Shown here piece after piece: positions 38,474-43,341 of a stretch of DNA of 64,000 bases. This stretch comes from Tumebacillus sp. BK434 (GTDB taxonomy: Bacteria > Bacillota > Bacilli > Tumebacillales > Tumebacillaceae), in NCBI RefSeq assembly GCF_004340785.1, contig NZ_SLXS01000004.1, positions 124,001 through 188,000 of the forward strand. The letters run 5' to 3'. The stretch's first letter is position 1. Each line of letters begins with the position of its first letter. Under the pieces are notes generated by a model. That model was not told where the DNA came from and ran no database searches. It was given only the letters and a program-made list of their open reading frames with translations. The translations under genes and the position numbers were made by a program.

Positions 38474-38584
38474 GTGGAAAACTTGTTCGAACTGGATGTG
38501 CAAGTGAATGCGGTGAGCGATGTGACGGTGGAGTACATCTCCGGCTCCTTCTCGTCCTGCTTCCTGCCGTGCAATGAAGCTTAA
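38474..38584 (+). CDS. lanA1: Class I lanthipeptide precursor 1 (36 aa)
   Basis: GTG start behind GGGAGGG. The leader contains F-E-L-D-V-Q-V at residues 5-11, a variant of the F-N/D-L-D box by which LanB and LanC recognise class I leaders. The C-terminal part (residues 17-33) holds one Thr, Ser residues 23, 25, 27 and 28 and Cys 29 and 33 in the order S-S-C-F-L-P-C, followed by a three-residue acidic tail (N-E-A). Two rings are possible. No GG, GA or PR-type cleavage site is visible, so the leader/core border is unknown. It lies directly divergent from lanB with its own promoter and terminator. The predicted core is identical to that of lanA4. Too short for ordinary gene callers; confidence rests on the family of six. 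Confidence 0.9.
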   Translation: MENLFELDVQVNAVSDVTVEYISGSFSSCFLPCNEA

Positions 38585-38594
38585 TTGAGTCGAT

Positions 38595-38631
38595 GCAAAA
38601 AGTCCTTCGGTGCAGCCGAAGGACTTTTTGC
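38595..38631 (+). terminator. Terminator of lanA1
   Basis: Perfect 16-bp stem GCAAAAAGTCCTTCGG / CCGAAGGACTTTTTGC with a five-base loop, ten bases after the stop codon. Confidence 0.9.
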
Positions 38632-38692
38632 ATGGATATCGATCTCGATACGAGGCGAAAAAAATGTATTTGGTAGTTCTTGAAAATCATAG

Positions 38693-38721
38693 TTGACAGT
38701 AATTTCTATGCGCTATATATT
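38693..38721 (+). promoter_or_regulatory. Promoter of lanA2 (TTGACA-17-TATATT)
   Basis: TTGACA at 38693-38698, 17-bp spacer, TATATT at 38716-38721. Preceded by TGAAAATCATAG, which is also found before the lanA3 promoter. Confidence 0.8.
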
Positions 38722-38783
38722 TGATATGTAATTAATTGATTTAGAACATTATGACATTAATTTAAGGTAAAGAGGTGTGCTAG

Positions 38784-38891
38784 ATGGAAAACAACATGTT
38801 CGAACTGGACGTGCAAATCGAAGTTGCGTTTGACGCAGCCGAAAAGGAACTCTCTGCTGTATCCTGCAACATCAACTGCCAAGAGCCGTAG
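38784..38891 (+). CDS. lanA2: Class I lanthipeptide precursor 2 (35 aa)
   Basis: ATG behind AGAGGTG. The first 15 residues (M-E-N-N-M-F-E-L-D-V-Q-I-E-V-A) are identical to precursor 3. The core region holds Ser24, Ser27, Cys28 and Cys32 (S-A-V-S-C-N-I-N-C) and ends Q-E-P. With two Ser and two Cys, exactly two lanthionine rings could form, one of which would have to join adjacent or near-adjacent positions. The leader is acidic and lacks any canonical protease motif. It has its own promoter and a strong terminator. The convergent partner gene is only a remnant here. Confidence 0.9.
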   Translation: MENNMFELDVQIEVAFDAAEKELSAVSCNINCQEP

Positions 38892-38900
38892 AAGGTCAGC

Positions 38901-38942
38901 AAAAGAGCCCTTTGGATGACGAATCCGAAGGGCTCTTTTTTT
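38901..38942. terminator. Terminator between lanA2 and the DUF4362 remnant
   Basis: AAAAGAGCCCTTTGGAT and ATCCGAAGGGCTCTTTTT pair around a short loop. It is the same hairpin as after lanA3. Confidence 0.85.
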
Positions 38943-39007
38943 ATTTCGGAAGTGTATAGATGCGCGGGGAGCGATCCCGATACAGGCAGAATCCGTTCGA
39001 TATTCAA
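38941..39007 (-). pseudogene. Remnant of a DUF4362-like gene (3' end only)
   Basis: On the minus strand this matches the last 22 or so codons of the intact gene at 39420: E-Y-R, then a one-base frameshift, then sequence corresponding to R-S-P-R-I-Y-T-L-P-K. No upstream part of the gene remains; 39008-39119 shows nothing I can identify. It is the decayed partner of lanA2 in the tandem duplication. Confidence 0.75.
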
Positions 39008-39173
39008 TATTGATGAGGAACCCTGTCAAGGCACCGTTGTGCCCATTATTGCACTGTTGTGTTGCCTGTCTGTGGAACATGATCAGATAAGGTGGTAAAC
39101 AAACCTAGAGTTCAAGAGAATCGATCTCGGCACGAGTCGTAAAAATGCTTTGGATAGTTTGTGAAAATCATAG

Positions 39174-39202
39174 TTGACAATACTTTATATGTATTATATA
39201 TT
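39174..39202 (+). promoter_or_regulatory. Promoter of lanA3 (TTGACA-17-TATATT)
   Basis: TTGACA at 39174-39179, 17-bp spacer, TATATT at 39197-39202. Confidence 0.8.
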
Positions 39203-39264
39203 TGATTTGTAATTTATTGATTCAGAATATTATGATATTTATTCAAAGTTAGGAGGTGTACAAA

Positions 39265-39375
39265 ATGGAAAACAACATGTTCGAACTGGACGTGCAAATC
39301 GAAGTTGCGATTGGCGTAGCAGAAAAGGAACACTCCGGCACATCCTGCATCATCCACTGCCAAGAGCCGTACTAG
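39265..39375 (+). CDS. lanA3: Class I lanthipeptide precursor 3 (36 aa)
   Basis: ATG behind AGGAGGTG. Leader identical to precursor 2 for 15 residues, including F-E-L-D-V-Q-I. The core differs: Ser24, Thr26, Ser27, Cys28, Cys32 (S-G-T-S-C-I-I-H-C) and a Q-E-P-Y end. Leader conservation with core divergence after duplication is the pattern expected of a RiPP precursor family served by one enzyme set. It shares its terminator with the convergent intact DUF4362 gene. Confidence 0.9.
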   Translation: MENNMFELDVQIEVAIGVAEKEHSGTSCIIHCQEPY

Positions 39376-39381
39376 AACAGC

Positions 39382-39421
39382 AAAAGAGCCCTTTGGATGA
39401 CGAATCCGAAGGGCTCTTTTT
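39382..39421. terminator. Shared terminator of lanA3 and the convergent DUF4362 gene
   Basis: AAAAGAGCCCTTTGGAT / ATCCGAAGGGCTCTTTTT hairpin, symmetrical in its A and T tracts and so usable from both strands. It abuts the minus-strand stop codon. Confidence 0.85.
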
Positions 39422-39839
39422 ATTTCGGAAGTGTATAGATGCGGGGGGAACGATCCAGATACAGGCAAAACCCGATCCGATATTCGTAGTAGCTGCCAAA
39501 ATCAGTTTTGATCAGCTCCGGGCTGCAGGAGACCTTGAACACCCTGCCGCTGCCAAACGAGTCCGCCGTCGTGTCCACTTTTACGCCGAGTTCCCCGTTT
39601 GTGAAGTGCAGGTCGAGGTAGACCGGGTCTCCTTCTGCCGAATGCTGCACCAGTCGAATGGCATCCTCTTGCCCCTGCGCCAGGTGCTCGGCAAATTGTA
39701 AAAACCGCTGCTGCTCAGCGGCGGTGGCAGACGATCCAATATGGACCTCGCCGATTGCCTGCGTTGTCGTCCGCATGTCGTAGACCGCGTTCCCGCCAAA
39801 CAGCAGCGCGGCGAGCAGAATCCAGAGCAGGTTCCTCAT
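39420..39839 (-). CDS. DUF4362-like protein with signal peptide (139 aa)
   Basis: ATG at 39839 lies nine bases after AAAGGAG; upstream in-frame GTG and TTG are too close to it. The N-terminus is M-R-N followed by a hydrophobic stretch (L-L-W-I-L-L-A-A-L-L-F) and then polar residues: a signal peptide or anchor without a lipobox Cys. The mature part has A-E-G-D-P-V-Y-L-D-L, D-S-F-G, C-S-P-E-L-I-K and Y-Y-E-Y-R, the pattern I associate with DUF4362, a family of unknown function in Bacillales. It follows a related gene by seven bases on the same strand and is convergent to lanA3. Presence of two or more copies, each facing a precursor gene, suggests a linked role such as self-protection, but nothing in the sequence proves it. 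Confidence 0.75.
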   Translation of the reverse strand: MRNLLWILLAALLFGGNAVYDMRTTTQAIGEVHIGSSATAAEQQRFLQFAEHLAQGQEDAIRLVQHSAEGDPVYLDLHFTNGELGVKVDTTADSFGSGRVFKVSCSPELIKTDFGSYYEYRIGFCLYLDRSPRIYTLPK

Positions 39840-39845
39840 CACCAA

Positions 39846-40205
39846 CTACTCCTTTGGGAAATAAAAAATACCGTACGCACCGCTCGTCCCGTAACAGTTC
39901 TCCAGCGCATATTCGATCAGTCCGTCCCGTTCCATGATCGTAAACTCCGGCCGGCAACGCTTCTCATAAAGTTTTTGTGCACCGAACCCGTCTTGCCGCG
40001 TGTCGCGCTTATACTCGATTGCTTCCCCGTCAAATACCAGCTCTGTGATAATTGGTGCCCCTTCAATGGTGAGAGCGGTCACACGAATCTGAACTTTATG
40101 CTTCTCCTCCACGTTCTTCAGGAACGAGTAAATCTTCTCCGGGCGGTCATACCCACCGTAATCTTGGAATACCTGATCCCCCTCCTTGCAAGGAGAGACG
40201 CACAC
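39846..40205 (-). CDS. DUF4362-like protein lacking a signal peptide (possibly truncated)
   Basis: Up to 119 residues from GTG 40205. The body (I-R-V-T-A-L-T-I-E-G-A-P-I-I-T-E-L, D-G-F-G, C-R-P-E-F, and a C-terminal F-Y-F-P-K) is homologous to the two signal-peptide-bearing copies. The N-terminus is not: no hydrophobic segment precedes it. Its upstream DNA aligns with that of the copy at 42371 through the promoter and the ribosome binding site (AAGGAGG at 40188-40194), yet directly after the RBS the sequence passes into mature-domain codons with no ATG. This suggests a deletion removed the start and signal peptide. It may be a pseudogene or a cytoplasmic version using a GTG start upstream of the old RBS. 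It is followed seven bases later by the intact copy. Confidence 0.5.
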   Translation of the reverse strand: MCVSPCKEGDQVFQDYGGYDRPEKIYSFLKNVEEKHKVQIRVTALTIEGAPIITELVFDGEAIEYKRDTRQDGFGAQKLYEKRCRPEFTIMERDGLIEYALENCYGTSGAYGIFYFPKE

Positions 40206-40260
40206 TTTGTGGAGAAGGTTCCATGAAATCTAAAATATCGGAAGGGTTGCGAAGTTCAAT
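40192..40260. repeat. Conserved 5' region of the DUF4362 genes, copy 1
   Basis: About 65 bases here match 42399-42461: GAGAGACG, then GAGAAGGTTCCATGAAATC, then GGAAGGGTTGCGAAGTTCAATAT. The block carries the minus-strand promoter and untranslated leader of the DUF4362 genes, showing that the duplicated unit includes their 5' ends. Confidence 0.8.
40232..40259 (-). promoter_or_regulatory. Promoter of the 39.4-40.2 kb DUF4362 pair
   Basis: Minus strand TTGAAC (40259-40254), 16-bp spacer, TATTTT (40237-40232). The same arrangement is conserved at 42433-42460. Confidence 0.5.
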
Positions 40261-40323
40261 ATGGATCGTCTTAGTGTAGCGGTTTATAGTTTGTTTGTAA
40301 ATTTAGAATATATAGAAATATAA

Positions 40324-40352
40324 TTGACAGTTGGTAAATATAGCATTATATT
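40324..40352 (+). promoter_or_regulatory. Promoter of lanA4 (TTGACA-17-TATATT)
   Basis: TTGACA at 40324-40329, 17-bp spacer, TATATT at 40347-40352, followed by CTAATTG as in the lanA1 promoter. Confidence 0.8.
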
Positions 40353-40400
40353 CTAATTGTTTATGATATTTCTATTATCCAGATAAGGGAGGTATTTTTG

Positions 40401-40508
40401 ATGGAAAACATGTTCGAACTGGATGTGCAAGTTGAAATGGTGAGCAATGTGACGGTGGAATACATCTCCGGCTCCTTCTCGTCCTGCTTCCTGCCGTGCC
40501 AAGAATAA
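40401..40508 (+). CDS. lanA4: Class I lanthipeptide precursor 4 (35 aa)
   Basis: ATG behind AAGGGAGG. Leader box F-E-L-D-V-Q-V. Residues 17-33 (V-T-V-E-Y-I-S-G-S-F-S-S-C-F-L-P-C) are identical to precursor 1, while leader residues 12-16 and the tail (Q-E versus N-E-A) differ. The two genes would therefore give the same or nearly the same mature rings from two promoters. Own promoter and terminator; an Asp/Glu racemase-family gene follows after the terminator. Confidence 0.9.
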   Translation: MENMFELDVQVEMVSNVTVEYISGSFSSCFLPCQE

Positions 40509-40526
40509 GAATCGCGATCAACAGTG

Positions 40527-40554
40527 AGTCCTTCGGTGCACCGAAGGACTTTTT
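40527..40554 (+). terminator. Terminator of lanA4
   Basis: AGTCCTTCGG / CCGAAGGACT stem with a TGCA loop and a T-run. Shorter than, but same stem sequence as, the lanA1 terminator. Confidence 0.85.
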
Positions 40555-40590
40555 GTATGGGTGCGGAAATGAAGTGGGAGGAGGGATGCG

Positions 40591-41283
40591 ATGATGAAAA
40601 CGATCGGCATGCTGGGCGGGATGAGCTGGGAGAGTTCGCTGGAATATTACCGCCTGATCAACAAGATGGTCAAAGAGCAGCTCGGCGGCTTCCACAACGC
40701 CAAAAGTGTGATGCACACGGTGGATTTTGCAGAGATTGAGCGGTACCAGCGCGAAGGCAACTGGGAGCAGGCGACACGGGTGTTGGTCGAAGCGGCGCAG
40801 AGCGTGGAGCGCGGCGGGGCGGATCTTCTGATCATCTGCACGAACACGATGCACAAGATGGCAGACGACGTACAGGCGGCGGTCAGCATTCCGCTTCTGC
40901 ATATCGCCGACGCCACCGCCGAAGCGATCCAGGCGCAGGGGCTGAAAAAAGTCGGTCTGCTCGCCACGATCTACACGATGGAGCAGGACTTCTACACAGG
41001 ACGCTTGCAGCAGCACGGCCTGGAAGTGCTGATCCCCAACGCGGAGCCGCGCCAAGAGGTCAATCGCATTATTTATGAAGAGCTCTGTCAAGGGCAGATC
41101 CTCGAGAGCTCGCACCACTTCTATAAACAGCTCATCGATGACCTCACCCGCCGAGGCGCGGATGGCGTCATCCTCGGTTGCACGGAAATCGGACTGCTGA
41201 TCAAGCAGGGGGACGTTTCGGTGCCGCTGTTTGACACAGCCTCTCTGCATGCGGCCAAAGCGGTGCAAAGCGCATTGGAATAA
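40591..41283 (+). CDS. Aspartate/glutamate racemase family protein
   Basis: A 230-residue protein, the normal size. It begins M-M-K-T-I-G-M-L-G-G-M-S-W-E-S and has the two catalytic cysteines of PLP-independent amino acid racemases in the contexts I-C-T-N-T-M-H and L-G-C-T-E-I-G. The family interconverts L- and D-Asp or Glu (some members act on other amino acids) by a two-base mechanism in the cytoplasm. ATG 40591 has GGAGGAGGG upstream. It sits between lanA4 and lanA5 on the same strand, after the lanA4 terminator; I see no clear promoter of its own, so it may depend on read-through. Possible roles are supply of a D-acidic residue to the flanking NRPS lines, or host metabolism. Action on a ribosomal peptide would be new. 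Confidence 0.88.
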   Translation: MMKTIGMLGGMSWESSLEYYRLINKMVKEQLGGFHNAKSVMHTVDFAEIERYQREGNWEQATRVLVEAAQSVERGGADLLIICTNTMHKMADDVQAAVSIPLLHIADATAEAIQAQGLKKVGLLATIYTMEQDFYTGRLQQHGLEVLIPNAEPRQEVNRIIYEELCQGQILESSHHFYKQLIDDLTRRGADGVILGCTEIGLLIKQGDVSVPLFDTASLHAAKAVQSALE

Positions 41284-41296
41284 AAACAGGCACGGG

Positions 41297-41328
41297 AAAG
41301 CCCCTCGGAAGACTCCAAAGGGCTTTTT
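41297..41328 (+). terminator. Terminator after the racemase gene
   Basis: AAAGCCCCTCGGA / TCCAAAGGGCTTTTT hairpin with one mismatch, 13 bases after the stop. It resembles the lanA6 terminator, consistent with duplication of that segment. Confidence 0.75.
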
Positions 41329-41330
41329 AT

Positions 41331-41490
41331 TTCGGCATCAAATAGTCCGTATGCTACCGGGAGGCATGCACCCGGTTAGCCGATATTTATAATAGAGCCC
41401 GCCGTCATCTTCTTCAACTCGGGACTGCAGGCAATCTCCAGGAGCTGACTGTGGGCGAATGGATCCGCAAAAAGGTGGTTTTCCCAAGTG
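41331..41490 (-). pseudogene. Decayed DUF4362-like gene (C-terminal half)
   Basis: On the minus strand, residues like A-D-P-F-A-H-S-Q-L-L-E-I-A-C-S-P-E-L-K-K line up with A-D-Q-F-G-H-G-Q-V-L-V-V-T-C-S-P-D-L-Q-K of the intact gene at 41958. A frameshift then leads to D-G-G-L-Y-Y-K-Y-R-L-T-G-C in another frame, and the end differs. The N-terminal half is missing. The rest of 41284-41625 holds only the racemase terminator and the lanA5 promoter. Confidence 0.8.
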
Positions 41491-41541
41491 AAACTCAACC
41501 TAACTCGCTCTGATAATTTTCAGAAAAATCACGAAATAATA

Positions 41542-41570
41542 TTGACAATATTTTAAAGCGAAGTTATATT
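41542..41570 (+). promoter_or_regulatory. Promoter of the lanA5-lanA6 pair (TTGACA-17-TATATT)
   Basis: TTGACA at 41542-41547, 17-bp spacer, TATATT at 41565-41570. No terminator or second promoter is seen between lanA5 and lanA6, so one transcript likely carries both. Confidence 0.8.
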
Positions 41571-41625
41571 ATGTATGTAATTGTAATCCTCTGAATAATA
41601 CAATACGTGAATTGGGGTGAACACA

Positions 41626-41739
41626 GTGGCGAACCTGTTTGATCTGGATGTACAAGTCGAGGAAGCGATGGTTACCGATGCAGTCGTTGAAAAAGCCTCA
41701 AGATACCTTTCTTGCGGAATCACCTGCGACATTGAGTAA
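41626..41739 (+). CDS. lanA5: Class I lanthipeptide precursor 5 (37 aa)
   Basis: GTG start behind GGGGTG. Leader box F-D-L-D-V-Q-V at residues 5-11. Core region: Ser25, Ser29, Cys30, Thr33 and Cys34 (L-S-C-G-I-T-C) with a D-I-E tail. It keeps the S-C-x3-C core spacing shared by precursors 1-4. It is followed 45 bases later by lanA6 without an intervening terminator, suggesting a co-expressed pair, perhaps a two-component product. Confidence 0.88.
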   Translation: MANLFDLDVQVEEAMVTDAVVEKASRYLSCGITCDIE

Positions 41740-41784
41740 TGAATAAGAGCCTGTGCGGAATCTGGTTGAGAGGAGGTACTGGAC

Positions 41785-41901
41785 ATGGAGATGATGTTTG
41801 ATCTGGATGTGCAAGTGGAAACGGCTGTTACCGAAGCAACGCTGAGAAACAGTGCTCCGGTAACAGTGACGTCGTTCGCTCTCGCTTGTCAGGAACCGTA
41901 A
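41785..41901 (+). CDS. lanA6: Class I lanthipeptide precursor 6 (38 aa, single Cys)
   Basis: ATG behind AGAGGAGG. Leader box F-D-L-D-V-Q-V at residues 5-11. The C-terminal region is Ser/Thr-rich (Ser23, Thr27, Thr29, Ser30) but contains only one Cys, at residue 35. Where the other five have S-C-x3-C it has S-F-A-L-A-C, so the first Cys is Phe. At most one thioether ring is possible, leaving surplus dehydro-residues. It ends Q-E-P like precursor 2. Likely co-transcribed with lanA5. Confidence 0.87.
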   Translation: MEMMFDLDVQVETAVTEATLRNSAPVTVTSFALACQEP

Positions 41902-41929
41902 GCAGAAATGGATAGAAAAATACGAGCAC

Positions 41930-41959
41930 AGCCCCTCGGAAGTCTCCGAAGGGCTTTTT
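41930..41959. terminator. Shared terminator of lanA5-A6 and the convergent DUF4362 gene
   Basis: AGCCCCTCGGA / TCCGAAGGGCTTTTT hairpin, directly against the stop of the minus-strand gene. Confidence 0.8.
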
Positions 41960-42371
41960 ATTTTGGCATCACATAGGCTGTATGCGTGCCGGGATGCAGG
42001 CATCCGGTCAGCCGATATTCATAGTAGACCCCGCCGTCAATCTTCTGCAGATCGGGACTGCAGGTTACGACTAGGACCTGACCATGCCCGAATTGATCCG
42101 CCGTCGGATCAACACGAACTTGAAGCTCCTCCCGCCGATAGACCAGTTCCAGATATATGGGATCGCCTTCCGCCGTATAAGATATGATCCGCACCCCGTC
42201 CGCTTCCCGCGCTGCCACATGCTCCGCAAACTGCAGAAATCGATTGTCATCCGCCGGGGTATTGTGCGGCCTGTAAACTATATCACTTAGCTCTAACGGC
42301 GCCTCGCCTTGAAAAATAGCGCTCCATCCGAGCAGCAGAGCCGCAAGCAGAATCCAAAGCCGCATTACCAT
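41958..42371 (-). CDS. DUF4362-like protein with signal peptide (137 aa)
   Basis: ATG 42371 is nine bases after AAAGGAG; the in-frame ATG at 42377 is only three away. A hydrophobic stretch (L-W-I-L-L-A-A-L-L-L-G-W) forms a signal peptide or anchor with no lipobox. The mature domain shows R-I-I-S-Y-T-A-E-G-D-P-I-Y-L-E-L, D-Q-F-G, C-S-P-D-L-Q-K and Y-Y-E-Y-R-L-T-G-C, homologous throughout to the copy at 39420. It faces lanA5-A6 across a shared terminator. Family function is unknown; an extracytoplasmic location and pairing with precursor genes make an immunity role worth testing. Confidence 0.75.
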   Translation of the reverse strand: MVMRLWILLAALLLGWSAIFQGEAPLELSDIVYRPHNTPADDNRFLQFAEHVAAREADGVRIISYTAEGDPIYLELVYRREELQVRVDPTADQFGHGQVLVVTCSPDLQKIDGGVYYEYRLTGCLHPGTHTAYVMPK

Positions 42372-42398
42372 TTGCATCGACTCCTTTGTTGGGAGAGA

Positions 42399-42461
42399 CG
42401 AATGCTTTGCGCAGAAGGTTCCATGAAATCTAAAAATATTGGAAGGGTTGCGAAGTTCAAT
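42399..42461. repeat. Conserved 5' region of the DUF4362 genes, copy 2
   Basis: Matches 40192-40260 as described there; it carries the promoter and leader of the 41958-42371 gene. Confidence 0.8.
42433..42460 (-). promoter_or_regulatory. Promoter of the 41.96-42.37 kb DUF4362 gene
   Basis: Minus strand TTGAAC (42460-42455), 16-bp spacer, TATTTT (42438-42433), conserved with the other DUF4362 promoter region. Confidence 0.5.
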
Positions 42462-42543
42462 ATCGAAATAGTAATTTAGATGTCATTATTAATTAAGCGA
42501 CACGCATAACGTGATCATTGAACTGAAGAAGGGGATTTGCAAA

Positions 42544-43323
42544 ATGACAACGATGAGACCTGCAGCAGATAAGTGGATCGCCCGGCAGAAATTGAAACCG
42601 AATGCACGGCTGCGCTTGTTCTGCTTCCCGTATGCAGGGGGGAGTGCGGCGATCTATCGGGGATGGCAGGAAGAGCTGCCGGCGGCGATCGACGTGTGCC
42701 CGGTGCAACTGCCCGGCCGCGAAAGCCGTCTGCTTGAGGAGCCGTTCCGGCACATCGAGCCGATGACCTTAGCGCTGGTCGAAGCGCTCAAGCCGCATAT
42801 GGACCGCCCGTTTGCCTTTTTTGGACACTCGATGGGCGCGCTGATCGCTTTTGAACTGGCGCGCGAACTGCGCCGTCAGAAGCTCGGCCTCGAACCGATG
42901 CACCTGTTCGTTTCGGGACGCGGCGCACCGCAGCGCAAGATCGAGCGCGATCCGGTGCACAAGCTCCCGCACGATCAGTTCGTGCAGCGTCTGCGCAATC
43001 TGAACGGCACTCCGGAAGCGGTGCTGCAAAATGAAGAGCTGATGGAGCTCTTGCTCCCGATCCTCCGCGCCGATTTCGAAGTCAACGAAACGTATGTGTA
43101 TCAAGACGAAGCCAAGCTGCACATCCCGATCCACTGCTTCGGCGGCACGGGCGATGTGGACATCTCAGAGGAGCGACATGAGGCTTGGCGCGAACAGACC
43201 ACCGAAGCGTTTCAACTGAAGATGTTTGAGGGCGACCATTTCTTTTTAAACAATCAGGCGATTCGCCAAGAACTGCTGCGTGATTTGCACGTGGAACTGA
43301 CGCGGATTGTCGACCTGTTATAA
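42544..43323 (+). CDS. Type II thioesterase
   Basis: A 259-residue alpha/beta-hydrolase of the GrsT/SrfAD type. It has F-C-F-P-Y-A-G-G near the N-terminus, the nucleophile elbow F-G-H-S-M-G, and a C-terminal G-D-H-F-F histidine. Such enzymes hydrolyse misprimed acyl or aminoacyl groups from carrier-protein phosphopantetheine arms in NRPS/PKS lines. ATG 42544 is chosen over the GTG at 42511 because AGAAGGGG lies nine bases before it and family members start close to this point. It is the first gene of line 2, followed 18 bases later by the acylase. Confidence 0.93.
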   Translation: MTTMRPAADKWIARQKLKPNARLRLFCFPYAGGSAAIYRGWQEELPAAIDVCPVQLPGRESRLLEEPFRHIEPMTLALVEALKPHMDRPFAFFGHSMGALIAFELARELRRQKLGLEPMHLFVSGRGAPQRKIERDPVHKLPHDQFVQRLRNLNGTPEAVLQNEELMELLLPILRADFEVNETYVYQDEAKLHIPIHCFGGTGDVDISEERHEAWREQTTEAFQLKMFEGDHFFLNNQAIRQELLRDLHVELTRIVDLL

Positions 43324-43341
43324 CCTTTAGGAGGGGTTGGC

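Larger units (their letters stand above)
38638..39000. repeat. Tandem duplication, copy 1 (promoter-lanA2-terminator-DUF4362 end)
   Basis: This stretch matches 39120-39481 with an offset of about 481 bases. Shared blocks: ATCGATCTCG at the left end, the sequence leading into TTGACA, the promoter, the first 15 codons of the precursor, the terminator hairpin, and the 3' end of the convergent DUF4362 gene. Copy 1 has lost most of the DUF4362 gene. Confidence 0.8.
39120..39481. repeat. Tandem duplication, copy 2 (promoter-lanA3-terminator-DUF4362 end)
   Basis: Second copy of the unit at 38638-39000. Here the convergent DUF4362 gene is complete beyond the repeat border, so this is likely the ancestral form of the cassette. 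Confidence 0.8.

Noticed and set aside
38757-39080. Minus-strand open frame across lanA2
   Set aside because: Formed by read-through of the decayed DUF4362 end and the antisense of lanA2; no RBS and no intact homologous start.
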